Source: Alicyclobacillus mali NBRC 102425 (GTDB lineage: Bacteria; Bacillota; Bacilli; Alicyclobacillales; Alicyclobacillaceae). From it: a DNA stretch of 64,000 nt. Position numbers and translations under genes: made by a program. The DNA lies in assembly GCF_001570745.1 (NCBI RefSeq), contig NZ_BCSG01000003.1, positions 181,955 to 245,954 of the forward strand, given 5' to 3'. The notes under the pieces were generated by a model. It saw only the letters and a list, made by a program, of their open reading frames with translations, made no database searches and was not told where the DNA came from. This document shows, in pieces, positions 46,557 through 55,981 of this stretch (position 1 is the first letter of the stretch; each line of letters opens with the position of its first letter).

Positions 46557-47684
46557 TCAGATGCGGTGGAGCAGGTCGTGATGGCCGTCACTCTCACCTC
46601 CGTCCTCGCGGAGCTTCGGCCGAACCACGTGGACAGCCTTGCCCATGCACTCGAGCTGGCGAAGAGCCGCCGTGTGGCGCGCGGACTCCCAGGAGCTGAA
46701 GAGAATGAGCTCCCCAGGATAAGCGTCTGGCGCGCGGAGCACCGGCAACAGGAGGGCCTCCAGGCCATAGGCCGCATAGGGATGCGCGTGAGCCAGGAGA
46801 GACCGGAGTGCACTGGGCGTGATGCGATCCGGCGCCGACTTGAGCCGTCTCAGGCTCACAGACGCGTTGGTCGCGAAGAGAACTTCCGCGCCGCCGCGGT
46901 GCAGCCCATCCGCCCATGCGCTCAGCTCATCACAGAGCGCTTCGAAGGCCTCGCGATGGTAGCGAAGCCAGTGCGGCTCGCTCACCTGCGCGTTGAGGAT
47001 CACGAGGAATTGGCGTTGCGCAGTGGGAAAGAACTGTTTTACGACGAGGTCACCGAGCCGCGCCGTCGCGCGCCAGTCGATGTGGCGGACGGGATCGCCA
47101 TACTGGTAGGGGCGGACCCCGCGGACCCACGTCTCATCCGCAACAAGCGCGCGAGGTGCGGCGCGAAGACCCTGGAGCATACGGAAGGGTAGGTGCGCGT
47201 GGCTGGCGCGCCGCGCGGGTCGAATGGCCAGCCAGATGGCGTTTGAGGCTCTGGCGAGCGGACGGATGGCTAAGCCGAACCCTTCGTGTCCGACGACGCT
47301 CACGTCCGAGAGAATCTGCGGACCGCGCCGCCCCCCGTAGACCTGAACCCTGATGCGCGCCCGCGATTTGATCCAGACGCGGGTGATGACGCAGAGGTCA
47401 GGCCGTTGGACCGAGGGGTGGAAGGACAGCCCTTCAGGCAGGCGGACGCGCACCTCGGCGAATGGCAGCGGCACGAAGCTGCGATTGATGACGTCGATCT
47501 CGACAGGAACGCGTTCCCCGGTCTCGCATTCGCGTCGCTCGGACGCGATGGTGCACTCGACGCGTCCCTGGACCGCCGCATACCAAAGTAGCGGCCAGAG
47601 CCATGCGAGGATGAGAATGGCGAGAGGGACGAGAAACCAAATCACGACCCGCGCCTCCATCCGAAAGCCTTTGCCGATGATCAT
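46557..47684 (-). CDS. DUF58 domain protein
   Basis: 375 residues. Two N-terminal membrane helices (about 10-40), an extracytoplasmic beta-domain, and the DUF58 signature GVRPYQYGDPVRHIDWRATARLGDLVVKQF in pieces, followed by a von Willebrand A-like fold. Family function unknown, generally tied to MoxR chaperone systems. Forms a two-gene unit with the DUF4129 gene. Confidence 0.85.
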   Translation of the reverse strand: MIIGKGFRMEARVVIWFLVPLAILILAWLWPLLWYAAVQGRVECTIASERRECETGERVPVEIDVINRSFVPLPFAEVRVRLPEGLSFHPSVQRPDLCVITRVWIKSRARIRVQVYGGRRGPQILSDVSVVGHEGFGLAIRPLARASNAIWLAIRPARRASHAHLPFRMLQGLRAAPRALVADETWVRGVRPYQYGDPVRHIDWRATARLGDLVVKQFFPTAQRQFLVILNAQVSEPHWLRYHREAFEALCDELSAWADGLHRGGAEVLFATNASVSLRRLKSAPDRITPSALRSLLAHAHPYAAYGLEALLLPVLRAPDAYPGELILFSSWESARHTAALRQLECMGKAVHVVRPKLREDGGESDGHHDLLHRI

Positions 47685-47786
47685 AAATCTTCTGTCAATG
47701 CATACACCAGCAGGGCCTTCCGGGATATCGACGCGGGTGCCATGCCCTTACGCATTAGATTAGAGCCTCGGGTGACTACCCCCTGA

Positions 47787-48230
47787 TCAAAACGTGCGAT
47801 ACGGCAAGTACTTTCCGCTCATGATGACGCGGACGCGATCGCCGTGCGGGTTGGATTCCCGCTCGACGTGCATCTCGAAATCAATGGCGCTCATGATCCC
47901 GTCGCCAAACTTTTCGTGCACAATTTCCTTAAAGGCCGGCCCATACACCAGGATGATCTCGTACAGCCGATACAGGACGGGATCGGTCGGCGGCATCGAT
48001 ACGCCCCCTCGATAGGGCGGAACCGTCAACATCTGCGCAGCCTCGTCTGGCAGGCCGAGTAGTTCCACAGCGCGCTCGGCCTGATGAAGCTGCAAGGTCC
48101 CCTGGCCCAGCAGCGCTGCAGTGCAGTGGATCTCGGGCACGCCGACGTGTTGTGCAATCTCGCCCCATGTTAATTTTCTTTCCTGTTTTGCCTGTCGGAT
48201 CAACTCAATCAGCGATTCGCGTGTGTACAC
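47787..48230 (-). CDS. cynS: Cyanate hydratase (cyanase)
   Basis: Converts cyanate and bicarbonate to ammonia and carbon dioxide; decamer. 147 residues: N-terminal helix-turn-helix-like domain and the C-terminal catalytic domain with the Arg and Glu in YRLYEI and the Ser in GIMSAID, ending GKYLPYRTF as in the family. GTG start at 48230 after GGGAGGG; the frame runs on upstream without family likeness. Own promoter at 48269-48297. No cynT carbonic anhydrase or cyanate transporter nearby. Confidence 0.92.
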   Translation of the reverse strand: MYTRESLIELIRQAKQERKLTWGEIAQHVGVPEIHCTAALLGQGTLQLHQAERAVELLGLPDEAAQMLTVPPYRGGVSMPPTDPVLYRLYEIILVYGPAFKEIVHEKFGDGIMSAIDFEMHVERESNPHGDRVRVIMSGKYLPYRTF

Positions 48231-48268
48231 GGCGGAAATCCCTCCCCAAAAGAGAGCTTTTCGCAGAT

Positions 48269-48297
48269 ATTGTATCGCACCATTGTACCTCTCAGAA
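48269..48297 (-). promoter_or_regulatory. Sigma-A promoter of cynS
   Basis: Minus strand TTCTGA (48292-48297), 17-base spacer, TACAAT (48269-48274). A second TACAAT lies within the spacer. About 40 bases before the GTG. Confidence 0.55.
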
Positions 48298-48407
48298 GAA
48301 TTTATGATAGATAGACTTACATAATGAGACTGAGCAAAAGCTGCCACCCATTCGCCGTCCGCGTGACATGATTGGCGGATCACATGAAGAAGGCGAGGCG
48401 CGCGACG

Positions 48408-48629
48408 TCATCGCTTCACCAGGATGTAAACGTGGTAGAGCGTCAGGATGGTCAGGAGGAAGCTAAGTGTGAACAGCTGACTCGGATGAATGGCGATGAA
48501 AAATGTCACGAGCGTAAAGAAATAGGCGTTCGCGAAGTCACGTTTGACGGGCTGCTTCCGAACCCGAAGAAGCACAAAAGCAAGATACAACAGGAACAAA
48601 GCAGCGAGAAAGATATAGAAATGGTTCAT
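48408..48629 (-). CDS. Small hydrophobic membrane protein
   Basis: 73 residues, two to three membrane helices separated by a basic loop (RVRKQPVKRD). Base composition is clearly lower in GC than the core genes. ATG with GGAAG. No family recognised. Confidence 0.5.
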   Translation of the reverse strand: MNHFYIFLAALFLLYLAFVLLRVRKQPVKRDFANAYFFTLVTFFIAIHPSQLFTLSFLLTILTLYHVYILVKR

Positions 48630-48833
48630 ACGATATCTTCCGTATAAATAGACCGTACCCCAAACGTCATCCAGCCTGTTGAGTTTGCCGGAAGGCTTGT
48701 GATAGCTTAAATGTTAATCCAAGAGAACGTCTGATTGTTCCGACGCCACGGGATGAGAACGCTTGCAACGCTGACGTGCGACAACCGAACGCGTGGTTCT
48801 ATTCTTCCAACCGAATCTAAGGAGCTTGATACC

Positions 48834-49349
48834 GTGACCATGGACAGTTTTGCATTCGTCGAGTCGACGCACCGCGAGACGCTGGCCGTGATCGACAGCG
48901 CCACGGATGAGGAGTTCAACGCATCGCCAGGAGCCGGGCGCTGGAGCGTTGCACAAGTGCTGGAGCACATTTGGAAAACCGACATGTCCATCATCCCGGT
49001 CTTCCGGCGCGCCGCCAAGGATCGCCGGCCTTACACCGGGACGCCGAAGGGCGTCGAGCGAGCGGCGGATCGGTCAGTGAAGCTTGAGGCGCCGGAATTC
49101 ATCCGCCCCTCGGACGAACCGAAGTCGCGCGATGCGCTGCGCCAAGCGCTGGAGGACGCGCGCCGGACGCTCATCGAATCCGCGAGAGCCTTGGGCGGAC
49201 CTGAAGAGTTGGCGCAACTGGGAGCGCCCGTCCCCCATCCGGTGCTCGGGGAGTTATCGCTGCGCGAGTGGCTCGAGTTTGTCGGCTACCACGAGCAGCG
49301 CCACGTGGCACAGGCTCGCGAAGCGCTTGAGGCTGTGCGCCGCGCGTGA
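48834..49349 (+). CDS. DinB-family protein
   Basis: 171-residue four-helix-bundle protein of the DinB/YfiT superfamily with metal-ligand histidines in VLEHIW and GYHEQRHVAQA. Members include thiol-dependent transferases; activity here is unknown. GTG at 48834 with AAGGAG at 9 bases; ATG two codons on is the alternative. Confidence 0.78.
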   Translation: MTMDSFAFVESTHRETLAVIDSATDEEFNASPGAGRWSVAQVLEHIWKTDMSIIPVFRRAAKDRRPYTGTPKGVERAADRSVKLEAPEFIRPSDEPKSRDALRQALEDARRTLIESARALGGPEELAQLGAPVPHPVLGELSLREWLEFVGYHEQRHVAQAREALEAVRRA

Positions 49350-49446
49350 ATCATGCGTCGGGCCAAGCGCAGGTGAAGGGACACTGGGTAAGCATCGTGC
49401 CCCCAAGTTGAGCACAGCGCCGCGCGATTCTCGCGTTCACCAAGGT

Positions 49447-50378
49447 TCACAGGAGCGAGAGGGAGGCGCGAAGCTCGGCCCGGATCTCGCGCATGCGGCG
49501 GGTGTGATGATGTTCCACCGCATGAAGAAGTTCTCGAAGCCCCACCCGCAGGCCGAGATATTCGACGCGAGCGCGGAACGCGTGGACATCCCACTTGCCC
49601 TGGCCAGCCGCATAGTGGTCGAGCACGTTCTGAACGAAGGCTGGCCCGTAATCCCAGTACAGCCCAGCGAAATCATAGGCCGGATCGCCAATTTGCACGT
49701 CGCCGAAGTCGATGATGCTGATGGCTTCGGTGACGCACGGGTCGTACAAGATGTGTGCATGCGTGAGATCGCCATGGAGTAACGCCTGCGGAAGGGTGCC
49801 GCTCACGGCTTGGTCGAAAAAGTCCGCAAATCGAGCAAGAACCGCTCGACGCTCGTCGCAATCCAGCAGGGGCAAGACGCGATCCTGGATCTCACGCCAA
49901 TCCTGTTGCCAGAAGGATTCGGCTTGCAAGGCCGGTACACCCTGGGTCTGAAACGCGGAAACATCGGCGTCATGCAAAATCGTCAAGAAGGAGCCGAGAT
50001 GCTCGGCAATTCGGTCAGTCGTCGATGCGTCCACGCCGTCCAACAGCGCGGCGCGAGAGGCTCCCCGGAAATGAATGGATAGCGACTCCCAATGACCCGC
50101 CCACGCGCGTCCCTCACGGGACTCGGCCTCGGTACGCGAACGCCCGCTTTTAGGACGCGATCGTCAATGTGGTTGAGCACACGCTGTTCGATGCAGAGCC
50201 GCTTTGCGACGCCTGGCCGGCGGGCAAATCGGAACACCCAAGCGCGGTTCACAACCACAACCCAGTGGTCCCACCCTTCGTCGTGAACGTCCAGCCGATC
50301 CACAGCGAGACCCGGGAGATGAGCACGCACAAAGTCCAGCCAGTCTCCGGGTACGCCAACCGTCAAGCCTGACACCAC
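49447..50378 (-). pseudogene. Frameshifted aminoglycoside phosphotransferase-family gene
   Basis: Two overlapping frames together make one APH/choline-kinase-like protein of about 305 residues. The 5' part (50378 to about 50050) carries the N-lobe (VVVVNRAWVFRFARR, ISGEPLAPR). The 3' part (about 50050 to 49447) carries the catalytic LLHGDLTHAHIL and metal-binding IIDFGDVQIGDPAYD. The frames meet in the GC-repeat near 50045-50056, where one base appears to be missing. All catalytic residues remain, so the lesion is recent, or it is a sequencing error. Confidence 0.75.
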
Positions 50379-50423
50379 CTTGCCGCAGTCAAGCTGCGAT
50401 ATGCACCCGTCTCTGTACGGCCC

Positions 50424-50555
50424 TCAGTGAAAACGGTCTTTAGGGTGTTCATGTCGATCTCTCCGCCGAGCCCAGCGCTCTGCCCAGCGAGACCACGTGA
50501 GCGCCTGCAACACATTGGCGAACAAGGATAGGAACCACTCCAACAAGGTGTTCAC
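50424..50555 (-). CDS. Possible 43-residue membrane-associated peptide
   Basis: GTG with GAGAGG at 8 bases opens a frame encoding a hydrophobic helix (LLEWFLSLFANVLQAL) and a very basic tail (RWARRRDRHEH). It is the only coding-like item in the 370-base gap between the frameshifted phosphotransferase and the MFS gene. Could be chance. Confidence 0.3.
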   Translation of the reverse strand: MNTLLEWFLSLFANVLQALTWSRWAERWARRRDRHEHPKDRFH

Positions 50556-50748
50556 GAGAAGGACACCTCTCTCCCGGTTTCGGGCCTGCAGCCGAAGTCT
50601 AGCCACGAGCGCCAAGATGGAATCGCACAATCTCACGCACTGAACAACTTTCTTCCATTCTCTCATCCCGGCCATTAAGTCACAACTATTTGATGAATGT
50701 TTCTTCACGTGCCTACGCGCGTGAATCCCGAAGACAAATAGGCATGAA

Positions 50749-51984
50749 CTACAAGACGCCATCGCGACCTCCCACGCTCTCCCTTAGGTTGCGCGGCGCA
50801 GTTTTCGATGCCAGCCACGCGCTCCCACTGGCTGCAGCCGTGATCGCGGCGCAGAGCAAGGAGACGGTCGCGTACCCGGCGCGGACGCCAAGCCACCCCA
50901 TCGTCGCTGGCCCCAGAGTCACGGCCATATTCGTGGCAAAACTGTACCACCCCATGATTTGATGTCGGTGTACCTCCGAATATTCGCTCAAGGACGCGGT
51001 GAGGAGTGTCACCGTGAAGCTCTGAAACGCCCCCCAGGCGAATAGCGATATTGATATGAGCCCGATTTCGTTCATCGAATAAGGTAGCACGAGGATGACG
51101 GCTGTCAGGACAACGAGGCTGATCACAAGTGTCCTCTGACGTCCCCATCGATCCGCCCACCGGCCCGTCACGATGCTCGTTGCGAACCCGATACCATAGA
51201 CGAGAAGCAGGGTGCCACTTTGGACATGCGAGGAGAGCGCATGCAGATGCCAGGCCACACCAAAAAGCGCGTACATCCCGTAAAATCCGAACATGTTGCC
51301 GAACGTGGCGATAAGGAGAGCCGCGACACCCGTCAGCCGACGGAAATCCGCCGTTGCACTGCGTGCACGGACCTGCGCGGCCGCTCGATTGGTAAGAAAC
51401 AAGTGACTCCGCTTGAGTGACCATGCCATGAACAGCATGAGAAGTATCGCGGCAATGCCGAACGCCATGAACATCCAACGCCAGCCTAGGGCGCGATCGA
51501 CCCATGTGGCGAGAGGAACGCCGAGGATAAAGGACCACGACCAGCCGGATACCACCCAACCCAGCGCCTGCCCACGAAACTCGTCCGAAACCGATGCGCC
51601 AGCAAGCGCGTACGCGCTCGGCACCGTGAGCCCTGCCGCGAGTCCGGACAAGAACCTCGCCAGCAAAAATTCGAGAAAACTTGTCGAACACGCACAGAGA
51701 GCCGATGCTCCGACGAATCCCGCCATGCCCAGCCATAATGCAGCACCCGCACCCTTACGGTCGCCGATGCGAGACAAGACGGGTGCGCCAAGGGCCAGGG
51801 CGAGTCCGTACACACCGACCGCCAGTGCGGCCTGACTGACGGAGACACGGAACGCGTTCGATATTTGCCAGAGTATCGGAGACAACACCATTTCATCCGA
51901 GCCAACCAAGACAATCATGAATACCAACGTCATAAGGAGCCCCACGGATTTGCCAAGCCGTTTTGGCACGTCGTGCTCTGACAC
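50749..51984 (-). CDS. MFS drug/sugar efflux-type transporter
   Basis: 411 residues, 12 predicted helices. MFS motif A between helices 2 and 3 (SRIGDRKGAG) and its relic in the second half (GRWADRWGRQRT). GTG start at 51984 with GGAGGG at 7 bases. Divergent from an Lrp/AsnC regulator gene, a common arrangement for an exporter and its regulator; an amino-acid-related substrate is a guess from that. Confidence 0.82.
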   Translation of the reverse strand: MSEHDVPKRLGKSVGLLMTLVFMIVLVGSDEMVLSPILWQISNAFRVSVSQAALAVGVYGLALALGAPVLSRIGDRKGAGAALWLGMAGFVGASALCACSTSFLEFLLARFLSGLAAGLTVPSAYALAGASVSDEFRGQALGWVVSGWSWSFILGVPLATWVDRALGWRWMFMAFGIAAILLMLFMAWSLKRSHLFLTNRAAAQVRARSATADFRRLTGVAALLIATFGNMFGFYGMYALFGVAWHLHALSSHVQSGTLLLVYGIGFATSIVTGRWADRWGRQRTLVISLVVLTAVILVLPYSMNEIGLISISLFAWGAFQSFTVTLLTASLSEYSEVHRHQIMGWYSFATNMAVTLGPATMGWLGVRAGYATVSLLCAAITAAASGSAWLASKTAPRNLRESVGGRDGVL

Positions 51985-52121
51985 GCTGCATCCCTCCATC
52001 TTGCGGCCGCCGCTCCATGAACCGTATGATACAAAGCGAAAGTGCGATCCGGGATGCATGAACAAAAGCAATGCTTCGTGTTTTTCTTCGGATTTGAAAG
52101 AGATTTGGGGTTGAACTTTCG

Positions 52122-52577
52122 ATGTATGAATTGGACCAGATCGATTGGCAAATCCTCACGTATCTTCAGAGAAACGCGCGCGCCTCATATCGTGAGCTCG
52201 GGGATCTGGTCAGATTGTCTCCGCCTGCTGTAGCGGAGCGCGTTCGGAAGATGGAAGAGGAGAGGATTATTGAGAATTACCACGCCGCGGTGAATCCGAA
52301 GAAAGTAGGGTATGCAGTGCAGTGCTTTATTCGCCTCACGGTCCACGGCGGCCGATACAGTAGCGCGATCGCCACAGTGAGGGAGATGCCGGAGGTGCTC
52401 GAATGCCACCGCGTGACGGGCGACGCATGCTTGCTTCTCAAGGTCGTGGCGATGTCCATGGAACACCTGGAACGCGTGATCGACGCGCTGGTGCCCTTTG
52501 GTCAAATCGTCACCTCCATTGTGTTATCGAGTCCCGTACCAGAACGGCCGATTCCGTCCATGGGAGCAGAAGGATGA
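52122..52577 (+). CDS. Lrp/AsnC-family transcriptional regulator
   Basis: 151 residues: N-terminal winged helix (LDQIDWQILTYLQRNARASY, LVRLSPPAVAERVRKMEE in parts) and a C-terminal RAM effector domain (VLECHRVTGDACLLLKV). Likely controls itself and the divergent MFS gene. The 137-base intergenic region holds both promoters; no clear symmetric operator was seen. SD is weak. Confidence 0.9.
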   Translation: MYELDQIDWQILTYLQRNARASYRELGDLVRLSPPAVAERVRKMEEERIIENYHAAVNPKKVGYAVQCFIRLTVHGGRYSSAIATVREMPEVLECHRVTGDACLLLKVVAMSMEHLERVIDALVPFGQIVTSIVLSSPVPERPIPSMGAEG

Positions 52578-52630
52578 CGCGATGGCCACGTGCACATAAC
52601 CGAAGTCAACTGTGCAGGGAGTTGAGGACC

Positions 52631-52795
52631 GTGTCGAAGTTGGCAGAAGAGTTGTATGAAGAAGGGCGTATGGAAGGGCATATGGAAATCATCCGAAATA
52701 TGCTTGGAAAGGGCATGAAGATTGAGGACATCGCCGAGATGACGGGCCTTCCCAAGCAAAAAATCGAAGAACTTGCTCGAAAGCAGGCGCATTGA
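52631..52795 (+). pseudogene. 3' remnant of an Rpn/PD-(D/E)XK-type transposase gene
   Basis: 54 codons encoding EELYEEGRMEGHMEII followed by MLGKGMKIEDIAEMTGLP. This is the typical C-terminal tail of Rpn-family (recombination-promoting nuclease) proteins, with the EEG.. repeat and small helical end. The catalytic part is missing. A GTG with GGGAG lies at 52631, so a short peptide might still be made. Confidence 0.6.
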
Positions 52796-52849
52796 CACAA
52801 ATCGATGCGCCCGCGACTTTTCCCTGGCTCCGTGATGCTCTGTCCTATC

Positions 52850-53335
52850 CTATGGCAGCACCAAATCAGTGTCCGGAGGAACGTGGCCAAGGTGCCGCGC
52901 CATGGCGACGATTTGCCCCTTGTGGTGGAACTCATGGGTCACTGCGTGTGTCAACAGCCATAGGGGCGTGGTCTTCAGCGGTTCCTCTTGCCACCGCACG
53001 TCGCAACAAATGGTCCGATCCCACTGACCATCATGAACTTGAACAAATCGTTCCACTGTTTCATTCACCAAATCAAATCTCTTGCGAACACGCTTCACAT
53101 CTGAACCTATGATCTCTTCCTCCGATGCGAAGGCAAAGTCGTTTTGGCCTAACCCAAAACGTCCCAGCCAATACAGATAACAGTCTGCCACGTGGATGTG
53201 CGTTCTGATGATGCTGCCGCTTCCGAAGCCAGGGAGGGCCGTATGGAGATGACGCGCTGGAATTTGCTCTAAAAACGCAAAAAGTGCTTCTCTGGTGGCA
53301 CGAATCCATTCATATTGCTGCCAGAGCACATTCAC
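52850..53335 (-). CDS. DinB-like damage-inducible family protein
   Basis: 161 residues of the DinB family: VLWQQYEWIRATREALF, HIHVADCYLYWL, and the metal-binding THEFHHKGQIVAMARHLG near the C terminus. Different subgroup from the product at 48834. GTG at 53335 with GAGGGGG. Function unknown. Confidence 0.82.
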   Translation of the reverse strand: MNVLWQQYEWIRATREALFAFLEQIPARHLHTALPGFGSGSIIRTHIHVADCYLYWLGRFGLGQNDFAFASEEEIIGSDVKRVRKRFDLVNETVERFVQVHDGQWDRTICCDVRWQEEPLKTTPLWLLTHAVTHEFHHKGQIVAMARHLGHVPPDTDLVLP

Positions 53336-53412
53336 GACCCTAGCCCCCTCTGTGTGCGATTCGTTCACAAACCGGCGCGCTTTCTGAGCACACCCGCCTG
53401 TCCCCACGCTCT

Positions 53413-54628
53413 TCACACATTCCTGGCCGTCGGACTTGTCACAAGTCCTCCCTTGATCCGAACCAACAGGGCTGGCGCGCTCACGAGCGTCAGAAGGCCA
53501 GCGGTGACAAACATCCATTGAACCGAGAGAAACGAGGCGCAAACGGCGAGCACGGCACTTCCCACTGCCTGGCTTCCGACTTCGACGGTGGAAAAGACGG
53601 ACGCAACCCGCCCAATGACCTCGTGGGGAAACGACGCTAAGACATACGATGGAGCCAACACATTCTGCGCAGCTTGCAACACGCCCATGACAAACATGCT
53701 GAGCATCGGGATCCAAACGGAGTCAAACACGCCTATCGCCAGCACGCAGAGACCAAGCAGAACGAAGTCGATGAGAAAAACCAGGCTTACGCCATACCGT
53801 TGCGCAACTTTGCGAAACAGCTTTGCCCCCAGCATTCCCGCAACCATGGCCCCGACCATCTCCATCGCGATGGACAGGCCGTACGCCCAGCTCGGCGCAT
53901 GGATGTTCCGCCCAATTCGCCACGCCAAGTCGTTGCTCACCACCGCCATTAATGGCCCCGACAGGAAGAAGATGAGCAACAGGCGCGTGGAAAGCCCATC
54001 ACGCTTGACTTTGTGCACACCTTCGGCGAGATCGTGGAAGAAAGCCCAAACCGTACGACGCTGCTCACCAGCCCTTTTCTCCAACCATGGCAAAGGGAGA
54101 AAAAGATACAAGGCTCCTGCAATGACGAACGATAACCCGTCCAGCAGTGCGATCTCTCGAATGCTGAACCAAAGAAGCGAGCTTGCCGCGAGCAAGCGCC
54201 CAGCCAGCCGAATGCCAGACACGACACCGTGAAGAATGCCGATGAACTGGGCCCGCTCCTCGGGCGTGATGATCCCAGCCACCACGTTGATGGCGCTCCC
54301 GCGGAGAACCCCGAGGACCTCGAGACATCCCATAAGCGCCAACACCAGACCGACCTGCGCGCTATTCGTCACGAAGGCGGCCAGTCCGACGCAAAGGAGC
54401 GCCTGGAACCATGCGGATGACACGATGAGCAGCTTACCCCTCAAGCGGTCTGCAAACACGCCCATGACGGCACTCAGAAGCCCTGGCAGCGTGAACATGA
54501 GTCTGGGGACGGTGGAGCGTCAAACTCCAATACCAGATGAGGGCTGTCTCAAACCAAACATCTCCGATCTTGGACGCCCAGTTTGCTACCCAAAGAAGGC
54601 GCATCGTGACCGCAGACGCCTGCGCCAT
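53413..54628 (-). pseudogene. Frameshifted MFS transporter gene
   Basis: An ATG at 54628 with GGGAGGG opens the N terminus of an MFS protein (MAQASAVTMRLLWVANWASK). The frame is lost at a CCCC run near 54510-54516, and the rest of the transporter (FTLPGLLSAVMGVFADRLRGK onward) continues in the next frame to 53413. Total length is 3n+1, as one extra C would give. The remaining 10-11 helices are intact. Related to MFS_3-type exporters. Either a fresh pseudogene or a sequencing slip. Confidence 0.75.
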
Positions 54629-54911
54629 GAAAATCCCTCCCACTTCGCCACGACGAGGTAGGCCTTTGCAGTCGCGCAGTCTGGCCTGTCTCGCAGGATC
54701 AGACATTACCATAAAGGATCAGGCGTGCCAGGCAAACTCGTCGAAATCGACAAAAGCTTATGACGATTCACCTCACATCTTGCATGCCTGCAGCGCACAC
54801 ATCTGCCATTCTGTATGCAACCATACCTCAAACTGAGCCAAGAGGCAATCCTCCATGGGTCGTCCATCGGCTGCGCCACGCACGGATGACCAGGCCCTCG
54901 CAACCGGGCAC

Positions 54912-55919
54912 CTATCCCCGCCCCGTCGACCCCCTCATCGCGACGGTGGACGGCACGACGAGGACCTCCGCAGTTACTCCTTCCCCCCGCAGGCGTGCGG
55001 TGATGATCCGCCCTGCCGCTTCGCCCATCTCCTCCACGGGCTGGCGGACGCAGGTCACGGGCGGATCGACGAGATCGGCCCAGTCCGGCTGGTCGAAGGT
55101 TGCAATGCCGAGCTGAACCGGCACCTTGTGGCCGAGCGCCCGAAGCGGCCGGTAGCACTCCATCAGCACGAGGCCATTCGCGGTGTACACGGCGGTACGC
55201 GCCTTGCGCGCACACGCATCCACGCGGGCGAGCGCTTCGTGGAAGGAAGACGGATCGCCGCGCCGCACGCGCATCACCACGGGCTCCCGCAGCGCCACGC
55301 GGCACGCGTCCAGATACCCTTCCAGGCGATCCGTCCGCGTGGGGATCCCGCGCTCGTCCTCGGTCAGATACACCACCCGGTCATAGCCGAGGTCGAACAG
55401 CTGCCACGCAATCTCGCGCGAAGCGTCGCGATTGTTGGTGCCGATGGCGTACGCGTGCGGCAGGGCGAAGGCGCGATCGACCAGCACCACCGGCATCTCA
55501 CGCGCCAATTCCTCCAGGTAGTCGTTGTTGGCGCCACTCGTCTGCAGCGCGATGGCCTCCACGCGGTTGGCGACAAACGACTCGATGAGCTGTCGCTCCC
55601 GCTTTGCGTCGCCCTCGGACTCGGCCACCATGAGGTGGTACCCGGCCGCGCCAAGCGTCCGCGAGAACGCGCGCAGAAAGCCGACGCAAAACGGGTAGCT
55701 CATGTTGACCACAATCGCGCCCACGGTCTCCGTCCGCTGCGCCTTTAACCCCTTGGCGAGCGCATTCGGCCGGTAGCCGAGTTCCGCGATGATCGCTGCA
55801 ATCTTTTCTCGCGTTTTCTCGCTCATGGATTCGTAGCGCCCGTTCAAGTAGCGCGAGACCGTGGTGACGGACACCCCGGCCGCTCGCGCGACGTCCTGGA
55901 TGGTGGCCCGCTTTGGCAC
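54912..55919 (-). CDS. LacI-family transcriptional regulator
   Basis: 335 residues: N-terminal helix-turn-helix and hinge (TIQDVARAAGVSVTTVSRYL) and a periplasmic-binding-like effector domain. Closest in layout to KdgR-type LacI regulators of sugar-acid metabolism. It lies directly downstream of the 6-phosphogluconate dehydrogenase gene, so gluconate or ketogluconate control is likely; the palindromes before the transporter/gntK operon (31314-31333) are a candidate target. Confidence 0.88.
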   Translation of the reverse strand: MPKRATIQDVARAAGVSVTTVSRYLNGRYESMSEKTREKIAAIIAELGYRPNALAKGLKAQRTETVGAIVVNMSYPFCVGFLRAFSRTLGAAGYHLMVAESEGDAKRERQLIESFVANRVEAIALQTSGANNDYLEELAREMPVVLVDRAFALPHAYAIGTNNRDASREIAWQLFDLGYDRVVYLTEDERGIPTRTDRLEGYLDACRVALREPVVMRVRRGDPSSFHEALARVDACARKARTAVYTANGLVLMECYRPLRALGHKVPVQLGIATFDQPDWADLVDPPVTCVRQPVEEMGEAAGRIITARLRGEGVTAEVLVVPSTVAMRGSTGRG

Positions 55920-55981
55920 GCTGTGCCTCCTCCCCCATGCAAAAGGCGGTGGCGCGCCGCCACCGCCGTCTTAGGCTGCGA

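Noticed and set aside
50424..50762. A 112-codon minus-strand frame
   Set aside because: The first part is unlike a protein and has no SD; only the last 43 codons have a plausible start, and they are listed with low confidence.
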